The notes beneath the pieces were generated by a model. That model did not search any database, was not told where the DNA came from, and saw nothing but the letters and a program-made list of their open reading frames with translations. This document shows, piece after piece, positions 58,801-64,000 of a DNA stretch of 64,000 bases. Where the stretch lies: assembly GCF_947488945.1 (NCBI RefSeq), contig NZ_CANLBS010000023.1, forward strand, positions 49,207 to 113,206, written 5' to 3'. Both the position numbers and the translations under genes were made by a program. How positions within the stretch are numbered: position 1 is the stretch's first letter; every line of letters begins with the position of its first letter. Origin of the DNA: an uncultured Streptomyces sp. (GTDB lineage: Bacteria > Actinomycetota > Actinomycetes > Streptomycetales > Streptomycetaceae).

Positions 58801-59677
58801 CATCCACGAGATGACCGAGGCCCGCGACGTGCGGATGGGGCAGTACGGCCACAGCAACCAGGTGGCCCACCACGCCACCTACATGTACGACGCGGCCGGG
58901 CAGCCGTACAAGACGCAGGAGAAGGTCCGCGAGGTGCTGGGCCGGCTCTACACCGGCAGCGAGATCGGGCAGGGTTACCACGGCGACGAGGACAACGGTG
59001 AGCAGTCGGCCTGGTACCTCTTCTCGTCGCTGGGCTTCTACCCGCTGGTGATGGGCAGCGGGGAGTACGCGATCGGCTCGCCGCTGTTCACCAAGGCCAC
59101 CGTGCACCTGGAGAACGGCCGCACCCTGGTGGTGAAGGCCCCGGAGAACAGCGCGAAGAACATCTACGTGCAGGGGCTGAAGGTCAACGGCAAGAGGTGG
59201 ACCTCCACCGCGCTGCCGCACGACCTGCTGGCCCGGGGCGGGGTGCTGGACTTCGACATGGGGCCGAAGCCCTCGAAGTGGGGCACCGGCGAGAACGCCG
59301 CTCCCGTCTCCCTCACGAAGGACGACGAGGTGCCGGACCCGCGGCACGACGTGCTGAAGGGTGCCGGAGCACTGTTCGACGACACCTCCGCCACCTCGGC
59401 CGAGGCGGGCGCCGTCGACCTGCCGGTGGGCACGGCGACCAAGGCCGCGCAGTACACCCTGACGTCGGCCGAGGCCGGTGGGGCGCCTGCCGCATGGGTG
59501 CTCCAAGGCTCTGCGGACGGCAAGAGCTGGCGGGACCTCGACAGGCGGTCCGGCCAGAGCTTCGCCTGGGGGCAGCAGACCCGCGCGTTCTCGGTGGCCC
59601 GGCCGGGCCGTTACGCGCACTACCGGCTGGTGCTCGACACGGCGGCCACCCTCGCGGAGGTGGAACTGATCTCCTGA
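55835..59677 (+). CDS. Secreted GH92 alpha-mannosidase with two discoidin-like domains
   Basis: A 1280-residue exported enzyme. A basic N-terminus (HLRPRRGRRRAVTVV) and hydrophobic stretch end at AAPQG, a Sec-type signal. Residues 90-230 are an F5/8 type C (discoidin-like) domain, and about 410-1160 are the GH92 alpha-1,2-mannosidase body (NNIPATAVPQGFNFWTPVTN, GFWDTYRTTWPAYSLL, DNGEQSAWYLFSSLGFYPL). The last 120 residues repeat the discoidin-like pattern (ALTSANDHAERDPEDWTLKG versus TLTSAEAGGAPAAWVLQGSA). GH92 enzymes release mannose from high-mannose glycans such as fungal mannoproteins. GGGGAGGA lies 10 nt before ATG 55835. Confidence 0.93.
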   Translation: MQPPHDLHLRPRRGRRRAVTVVTAALVLIGAGPSLAAPQGAPQRPSSERTFHSSFETDERQPDWLDTVETGPDGKDLSQGVDGGFADGIPGNVTDRVTGLRASDENTGGGEVKENLVDVASGTKWLAFAPTGWVEFDLSEAVAVKTYALTSANDHAERDPEDWTLKGSADGTDWTTLDTRTGQTFGERLQTRSFDLAEPAAYAHFRLEFTRNHGATDALQLADVQFSNGDTSAPAPEQMRSRPDRGPSGSPTAKSGAGFTGTRALRYAGTHDPKGRAYAYNKVFDVDTEITRSTELSYLVYPQMTETDLAYPATHVAVDLAFTDGTYLSGLGATDSNGGALTPQGQADAKRLYVNQWNKVSSSIGAVAAGKTVDRVLVAYDSPTGPSKFQGWIDDLSIAPKAPEKRKAHLSDYALTTRGTHSSGGFSRGNNIPATAVPQGFNFWTPVTNAGSTSWLYDYARGNNADNLPTLQAFSASHEPSPWMGDRQTFQLMPSVATGTPDASRTARALPFRHENETARPHYYGVTFENGLKAEMTPSDHAARMRFTYPGDDASMVFDNVSADGGLTLDADTSSFTGFSDVKSGGSTGATRLFVYGVFDAPVTASGKLTGGGGGDVTGYFRFDAGKDRSVGLRLATSLISVDQAKKNLAMEIPAAASFGTVQKRAQRAWDGILGKVEVEGADADQLTTLYSSLYRLYLYPNSGFEQVDGVSTYASPFSAQTGEDTPTHTGAKLVKGKVYVNNGFWDTYRTTWPAYSLLTPEKAGEMVDGFVQQYKDGGWISRWSSPGYADLMTGTSSDVAFADAYVKGVDFDAEAAYDAAVKNATVAPPSSGVGRKGMETSVFTGYADTSTHEGLSWSLEGYLNDYGIGRMGQALYQKTKKQRYKEESEYFLNRAQNYVTLFDGGAGFFQGKDAGGDWRVPSASYDPRIWGYDYTETNGWGYAFTAPQDSRGLANLYGGRQGLGKKLDTYFSTPETAAQEFTGSYGGVIHEMTEARDVRMGQYGHSNQVAHHATYMYDAAGQPYKTQEKVREVLGRLYTGSEIGQGYHGDEDNGEQSAWYLFSSLGFYPLVMGSGEYAIGSPLFTKATVHLENGRTLVVKAPENSAKNIYVQGLKVNGKRWTSTALPHDLLARGGVLDFDMGPKPSKWGTGENAAPVSLTKDDEVPDPRHDVLKGAGALFDDTSATSAEAGAVDLPVGTATKAAQYTLTSAEAGGAPAAWVLQGSADGKSWRDLDRRSGQSFAWGQQTRAFSVARPGRYAHYRLVLDTAATLAEVELIS

Positions 59678-59718
59678 CCCGAACCGCCCGGAGCGCGCGA
59701 CCGGGCGGTGCGGCAGGG

Positions 59719-59758
59719 CCGGCGGCCGGCACCCCGTGGCGGGGGTGCCGGCCGCCGG
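59719..59758. terminator. Bidirectional terminator, 17-bp stem
   Basis: The arms 59719-59735 and 59742-59758 pair perfectly. It lies between the convergent GH92 and histidine-phosphatase genes. Confidence 0.8.
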
Positions 59759-59783
59759 TGCGTGCGGCACCGCCCCGGACCGC

Positions 59784-60401
59784 TCAGGACTGCTGGAGGC
59801 TCTCCGGCAGGGCCAGGTTGAGCGCGGCGACGACCGGATAGCCGTGCTCGGTGGAGAGCAGGGTGACGGAGCCGGTGGCGAGCTGGAAGAGGCGGCCCTC
59901 GGCCGGGGTCAGCCCGAGATAGCGGGCGATGAAGACCCGCAGGAAGTGCGAGTGGGCGACCAGCGCGAGGTCGGCGCCGCCGAGCCCCTCGGCCGCCGAA
60001 CGCACCCCGGCCAGCACCCGGTCGGCCCGCTCCCCGACCTCCCGGGGGCTCTCCCCCGGGTGGTCGTCGTCGCCCGGGTCCACGCCGTCGGTCCACAGGT
60101 TCCAGAACGGCCGGGTGCGGCGGATCTCCTTGGTGGTGATGCCCTCGTAGCCGCCGTAGTCCCACTCGTGCAGCTCCGGGGTGACACGGGGCGACCCCAG
60201 CCCGGCCAGCGCGGCGGTGCGCCGGGCGCGCACGGACGGGCTGACCAGGGTGAGCCCGATGTTCCGGTCGGCCAGCAGCGGGGCCAGCGAGCGGGCCTGC
60301 CGCTCCCCGGCCGCCGTCAGCGGAAGGTCGGTGTAGCTCGTGTGCTGCCCGGAGCGCGACCACTCGGTCTCGCCGTGCCGGATGAGGATCAGCTCGCCCA
60401 T
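59784..60401 (-). CDS. Histidine-phosphatase family protein
   Basis: A 205-residue cytosolic enzyme of the phosphoglycerate-mutase-like superfamily. LILIRHGETEWS contains the RHG catalytic His, SPSVRARRTAAL supplies the second Arg, HEWDYGGYEGITTKEI the general-acid Glu/Asp region, and LVAHSHFLRVF the second His. Such proteins dephosphorylate small sugars or act as SixA/CobC-type phosphatases; the substrate is open. The gene stands alone with its ATG at 60401. Confidence 0.92.
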   Translation of the reverse strand: MGELILIRHGETEWSRSGQHTSYTDLPLTAAGERQARSLAPLLADRNIGLTLVSPSVRARRTAALAGLGSPRVTPELHEWDYGGYEGITTKEIRRTRPFWNLWTDGVDPGDDDHPGESPREVGERADRVLAGVRSAAEGLGGADLALVAHSHFLRVFIARYLGLTPAEGRLFQLATGSVTLLSTEHGYPVVAALNLALPESLQQS

Positions 60402-60598
60402 GGGGTTCCGTTCTCTGTACGGGTGGTGCGCGCGGGACGGATGCGGCCCCGCGGACCCAACGATCGCACCCCGGTCCGGCGGCCTCCCGGACGCGGTGCG
60501 GTGCGCGGGGCCGGGTCCGGACGAAACCCGTACGGCACCCGCGACCCCGTCACGTACCGTAAGGCCCTCACCCGATCGACTTCCCGTGGGGGGAACTG

Positions 60599-61231
60599 AT
60601 GTCGGACGTCTTCGCTCCGCCGCCGCCGGACCAGCAGCCGCAACCGCCGGTCCCGCCGTGGCCGCAGGCCGCGGCCCCGTCCGCGCGCGGGGCGCGCACC
60701 GGGCTGGTGGCCACGCTGACGGCGGTCGGCGGGCTCCTGGTGATGGCCGCGGTGGGCACGGCCACCTACCGCTTGGCCGACTCCGTCCTGGACCCGGCGG
60801 ACTTCACCTCCAGCTCGTCCTCCGAGGACCCCTACGGTGAGTACGACGAGTACGGCGAACCGTACGGGGACGAGTACGGGGACTCCTACGACGACCCGTA
60901 CGGGGACGAGTACGAGGACCCCGAGGAGCTGCCGGACGTGCTGAAGGACGCCACCGGGGACGTCACCGTCACCTCCTGCGTCCGGGACTCCACGATCGGG
61001 TGGCAGTCGGCCGGGCTGAAGGTCGTCAACAGCACGGACGACGCGGTGGACTACACCGTGTTCGTCGACTTCCTCGACACGAAGGGCAAGGTGGTGGCAC
61101 AGGGCGTCACCGGCGTGCTGGACGTCGCGCCGGGCGCGACGGCCACCGAGAAGGTCCAGGGGCTGGGCGAGGTCCCGGCCGGCACCACCTGCGAGGTCAG
61201 CGAGGTGGCGCGGACACCGGCCGCGCGGTGA
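60599..61231 (+). CDS. Membrane-anchored FxLYD-like protein with acidic DPYGDEY repeats
   Basis: A 210-residue protein. The N-terminus is Pro/Gln-rich (FAPPPPDQQPQPPVPPWPQ), followed by one membrane helix (LVATLTAVGGLLVMAAVGTA), an extracellular linker of acidic Tyr/Gly repeats (five PYG or EYG units, about residues 77-106), and a 95-residue beta domain (VTVTSCVRDSTIGWQSAGLK, then DAVDYTVFVDFLDTKGKVV) like the FxLYD domains of secreted actinobacterial proteins. Two Cys in that domain could form a disulfide. ATG 60599 has GGGGGGAA upstream. The function is unknown. Confidence 0.85.
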   Translation: MSDVFAPPPPDQQPQPPVPPWPQAAAPSARGARTGLVATLTAVGGLLVMAAVGTATYRLADSVLDPADFTSSSSSEDPYGEYDEYGEPYGDEYGDSYDDPYGDEYEDPEELPDVLKDATGDVTVTSCVRDSTIGWQSAGLKVVNSTDDAVDYTVFVDFLDTKGKVVAQGVTGVLDVAPGATATEKVQGLGEVPAGTTCEVSEVARTPAAR

Positions 61232-61258
61232 GCGGCCCCCGGCGCCCCCGCGCGCAAA

Positions 61259-61300
61259 CCCCCGCCCGCGGGTCCTGTCAGGTGGACGCGCGGGCGGGGG
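61259..61300. terminator. Convergent terminator, 12-bp stem
   Basis: CCCCCGCCCGCG (61259-61270) pairs with CGCGGGCGGGGG (61289-61300) with an 18-nt loop, between the FxLYD-like gene and yicI. Confidence 0.65.
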
Positions 61301-61333
61301 CCGGTGCGGGGGCGCCCGGCGGGGGCGCGGGCG

Positions 61334-63574
61334 TCAGCCGACGACGGTGACCGTGTACGGCCGGTCGGTGGCGGTCTGGACGCGGACGGCGCCGTCCTCG
61401 CGGATCACCTCGTAGACCGCGGCGGCTTCGCCGGTGAGGCCGGGGACGGTCACCGTGCGGGTGAAGTCGCCGGTGCCCTCGGGAGCGAACACACGCAGCT
61501 CCAGGCCGTCGAGCCAGTCGCCGTCCGGGCGCTCCTCGTCGGCGCCGAGCGCCAGCACCGCGCCCTGACGGACCAGCAGTGGCAGGCTGTCGAAGCCGTG
61601 GGTCTCGTCGCGCCAGACCGGTCCGGTGACCGTCTCGCCGGTGAGCAGGTGGGTCCAGGTGCCCTCGGGCACGTAGTACTCCACCCGCCCGTCGGCCGAG
61701 AAGACCGGGGCGACCAGCAGGTCCGGGCCGAGCAGGTACTGCCGGTCCAGCGGGCGGGCCGACGGGTCGCCGGGGAACTCCAGCAGCATCGGGCGCATCA
61801 TCGGGACGCCGGTGCGGTGGGCCTCGACCGCCGCGCCGTAGAGGTACGGCATCAGGCGGTGCTTGAGGCGGGTGAACTGCCGGGCGACGTCGACCGCCTC
61901 GTCACCGAACTCCCACGGCACGCGGTAGGACGAGGAGCCGTGCAGGCGGCTGTGCGAGGAGAGCAGGCCGAAGGCGAGCCAGCGCTTGAAGACCGCCGGG
62001 TCGGGGGTGCCCTCGAAGCCGCCGATGTCGTGGCTCCAGAAGCCGAAGCCGGACAGCGAGAGCGACAGGCCGCCGCGCAGGGACTCGCCCATCGCCTCGA
62101 AGGAGGACCAGCAGTCGCCGCCCCAGTGGACCGGGTACTGCTGGCCGCCGGCGGTCGCCGAGCGGGCGAACAGGACTGCTTCGCCCGCGCCGCGCTCCTT
62201 CTCCAGGACCTCGAAGACGGCCTTGTTGTACAGGTGGGTGTAGTAGTTGTGCATCCGCTCGGTGTCGGAGCCGTCGTGCCACACCACGTCGGTGGGAATG
62301 CGCTCGCCGAAGTCGGTCTTGAAGCCGTCGACGCCCTGGTCGAGGAGGGCCTTGAGCTTGCCCTGGTACCAGGCGGTGGCCTCGGGGTTGGTGAAGTCGA
62401 CCAGCGCCATGCCGGCCTGCCACTTGTCCCACTGCCAGACGTCGCCGTCCGGGGTCTCGACGAAGTAGCCCTTGCGCGCGCCCTCCTCGTACAGCGCGCC
62501 CTTCTGCGCGATGTAGGGGTTGATCCAGACGCAGATGCGCAGGCCCTTCTCCTTCAGCCGGGCGATCATGCCCACCGGGTCCGGGAAGACCTCCGGGTCC
62601 CACTCGAAGTCCGACCACTGGTACTCGCGCATCCAGAAGCAGTCGAAGTGGAAGACGGAGAGCGGGATGCCCCGCTCGGCCATGCCGTCGACGAAGGAGT
62701 TCACCGTCGCCTCGTCGTACGAGGTGGTGAAGGAGGTGGTCAGCCAGAGGCCGAAGGACCAGGCCGGCGGCAGCGCGGGGCGGCCGGTGAGGCCGGTGTA
62801 GCGGGTCAACACGTCCTTGGGCGTGGGACCGGCGACGACGAAGTACTCCATCGTCTGGTCCTCGACGCTGAACTGGACCTGGCCCACGGCCTCGGAGCCC
62901 ACCTCGAAGGAGACCTTGCCGGGGTGGTTGACGAAGACGCCGTAGCCGCGCGAGGAGAGGTAGAACGGGACGTTCTTGTACGCCTGCTCGCTGCTGGTGC
63001 CGCCGTCCGCCTGCCACATGTCGACGACCTGGCCGTTCTTGACGAACGGGGTGAAGCGTTCGCCGAGGCCGTAGACCTGCTCGCCGACGCCGAGGGCGAG
63101 CTGCGCGAAGACGTGGTGGCCGCCGCCGTCGACGGTGGCGAACGCGGTGCCCTTGCGGCCGGCGGAGGTCAGCACCCGGCCGTCGGCGTCGAGGAACTCC
63201 AGGCCGAAGTCGCCCTTGGTCGGCAGGCGCAGGGTCAGCGGGCCGCTGGTCAGCTCCGCGGTGTCGCCGTCTCGGGCGGTGGTCGCGGAAGACGCGGCAC
63301 CGGTGTGCCCGTCGGCGCCGGGGAGTTCGAAGTCCGGGCCCTTGCGGCGCTTGCCGGCGTGGTGGGTGACGCGGACCGCGATGACGCCCTCGGCCGGGGC
63401 GTGGGCCTCCACGGTGATCAGCGGAGCGTTCAGGGTGTCGCCGCGGCGCGTGACGCGCTGCACGGCCGCGTAGGCGGCGAGACGGTCGCCGCTCAGGCGG
63501 ACGTCGCGGACTTCGGTGGCGTACGAGGCGTGCACTCCGTCGCGCAACTGCCAGAAGCCGTCGGTGAACTTCAT
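61334..63574 (-). CDS. yicI: GH31 alpha-xylosidase
   Basis: A 746-residue cytosolic glycosidase close to E. coli YicI. The catalytic nucleophile Asp is in GFKTDFGERIPTD, and the acid/base Asp in PVHWGGDCWSSF. WSFGLWLTTSFTTSYDEATV and FHFDCFWMREYQWSDFEWDP are further GH31 signatures. It has N-terminal and C-terminal beta-sandwich domains and no signal peptide. It removes alpha-xylose from isoprimeverose-type xyloglucan fragments. ATG 63574 diverges from xylA, so the released xylose would go straight to isomerisation. Confidence 0.95.
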   Translation of the reverse strand: MKFTDGFWQLRDGVHASYATEVRDVRLSGDRLAAYAAVQRVTRRGDTLNAPLITVEAHAPAEGVIAVRVTHHAGKRRKGPDFELPGADGHTGAASSATTARDGDTAELTSGPLTLRLPTKGDFGLEFLDADGRVLTSAGRKGTAFATVDGGGHHVFAQLALGVGEQVYGLGERFTPFVKNGQVVDMWQADGGTSSEQAYKNVPFYLSSRGYGVFVNHPGKVSFEVGSEAVGQVQFSVEDQTMEYFVVAGPTPKDVLTRYTGLTGRPALPPAWSFGLWLTTSFTTSYDEATVNSFVDGMAERGIPLSVFHFDCFWMREYQWSDFEWDPEVFPDPVGMIARLKEKGLRICVWINPYIAQKGALYEEGARKGYFVETPDGDVWQWDKWQAGMALVDFTNPEATAWYQGKLKALLDQGVDGFKTDFGERIPTDVVWHDGSDTERMHNYYTHLYNKAVFEVLEKERGAGEAVLFARSATAGGQQYPVHWGGDCWSSFEAMGESLRGGLSLSLSGFGFWSHDIGGFEGTPDPAVFKRWLAFGLLSSHSRLHGSSSYRVPWEFGDEAVDVARQFTRLKHRLMPYLYGAAVEAHRTGVPMMRPMLLEFPGDPSARPLDRQYLLGPDLLVAPVFSADGRVEYYVPEGTWTHLLTGETVTGPVWRDETHGFDSLPLLVRQGAVLALGADEERPDGDWLDGLELRVFAPEGTGDFTRTVTVPGLTGEAAAVYEVIREDGAVRVQTATDRPYTVTVVG

Positions 63575-63893
63575 GGGGGTGGTCCTTAGCCGATCAGAGG
63601 GCTGGGGAGCGGGACGTCGGGGCGGCTACGGCGAGCGCGGCGGGTCCTCTCGGTTTTGATCGTACACAAAACAAAATGTGACGGAGAAGGCAGCGCGGGG
63701 GCCGAATGAGCGGATTGTCCGCGTCACTCCTCGTTCACCTGCATCACACGGTGGCCATATTGGCGCGGTGTGGTCGACATGTCACGGAAACGGTCTAGAA
63801 ACCGGAGCCGGGATGGAGTATTAGTACTGCAAGCAAACAAATTGGCCGGGCGGCAAAGAGGCTGTCCGGACCCGTCGACACAGAGGCTGCGTC
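63575..63893. promoter_or_regulatory. Divergent yicI/xylA control region
   Basis: A 319-bp gap. An A-rich block ACACAAAACAAAATGTG (about 63663-63679) lies on the yicI side. On the xylA side, AGTATTAGTACT (63819-63830) and GCAAGCAAACAAATTGG (63830-63846) form a second AT-rich island about 50 bp before xylA. Another imperfect symmetric site, ACGGTCTAGAAACCG, is near 63790-63804. These are likely binding sites of the xylose regulator. Confidence 0.5.
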
Positions 63894-64000
63894 ATGCCGG
63901 ACAACTTCGCCCCCACCGCCGCGGACAAGTTCACCTTCGGTCTGTGGACCGTGGGCTGGCGCGGGAACGACCCCTTCGGTGAGCCGACCCGGCCCGCGCT
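63894..64000 (+). CDS. xylA: Xylose isomerase, 5' end only
   Basis: The first 35 codons are present before the window ends: MPDNFAPTAADKFTFGLWTV then GWRGNDPFGEPTRPA. The F-x-F-G-L-W-T-V-G-W stretch is diagnostic of Streptomyces xylose (glucose) isomerase, which converts D-xylose to D-xylulose. ATG 63894 has AGAGG upstream. The rest lies outside the window; xylB may follow or be elsewhere. Confidence 0.93.
   Translation, partial: MPDNFAPTAADKFTFGLWTVGWRGNDPFGEPTRPA

Noticed and set aside
55613..59770. A 1385-codon minus-strand open frame opposite the GH92 gene
   Set aside because: It is the antisense of a high-GC gene, rich in Val/Gly/Arg/Asp repeats with no domain. The plus-strand frame has a signal peptide and GH92 motifs.
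1..64000. CRISPR arrays, insertion sequences, prophage, attachment sites
   Set aside because: No regularly spaced repeats, transposase or integrase frames, and no tRNA-anchored duplications were seen.

Overview
The window is chromosomal DNA of a high-GC actinomycete, almost certainly a Streptomyces. The signs are extreme G/C at third codon positions, many GTG and some TTG starts, the sporulation regulator whiI, a WhiJ/BldB-type regulatory trio, and a gene order that I recall matching S. coelicolor from murC (about SCO6060) down to the ngc genes (about SCO6005), here in reversed order. No database was consulted, so the species is open. I see no insertion sequence, phage, CRISPR array, rRNA or convincing tRNA.

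Layout. 1-5.4 kb: small conserved genes, an NmrA-like reductase, a GNAT acetyltransferase, and an ATP-binding anti-sigma-like / XRE / DUF397 regulatory trio with a palindrome between the divergent genes. 5.4-15.3 kb: housekeeping genes (msrB, murC, a RibD-like reductase, zapE, an OsmC protein, an NCS2 nucleobase permease, a deacetylase lipoprotein, AIM24, a Pth2-type peptidyl-tRNA hydrolase). 15.4-18.8 kb: the most unusual locus. A DUF692 (MNIO) enzyme with a C-terminal domain resembling the DUF2063/BufC partner protein is translationally coupled to a TIGR04222-type membrane protein that ends in a 65-residue Gly/Ser/Cys tail with eight cysteines. A tailless paralogue follows. I read this as a candidate cysteine-modifying system with a membrane-tethered substrate. 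19-25 kb: heme genes of the coproporphyrin-dependent route (hemQ, hemY, hemE) flanking a DUF4349 lipoprotein and a flavin disulfide reductase. 25-28.3 kb: DUF3000, whiI with a sigma-WhiG-like promoter, a 36-bp perfect palindrome, and an RNase D-like gene. 28.8-32.2 kb: a fadA/fadB beta-oxidation pair.

32.3-41.9 kb: a minus-strand cell-surface polysaccharide block containing galE, a propeller-like protein, a Stealth phosphotransferase, a protein of unknown function, a GT4-Stealth fusion and an SGNH hydrolase. The Stealth, unknown and fusion genes overlap by 4 bp each. A LytR-CpsA-Psr protein diverges from galE and could attach the polymer to peptidoglycan. 43-47 kb: an amino-acid permease and dxs.

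47-64 kb: a carbohydrate island. It holds the xylose transporter xylFGH, the ROK regulator rok7B7, an ngcEFG-type amino-sugar transporter, a secreted GH92 alpha-mannosidase, a GH31 alpha-xylosidase and, cut by the window end, xylose isomerase xylA diverging from the alpha-xylosidase. Together they would import xylose, xylosides and chitin-derived sugars, release xylose inside the cell and isomerise it. Several palindromes in their promoter regions are candidate sugar-regulator operators. Most convergent gene ends carry long perfect GC hairpins, and at least six genes show a -10-like hexamer 6-8 nt before the start codon with no ribosome-binding site, which suggests leaderless mRNAs.
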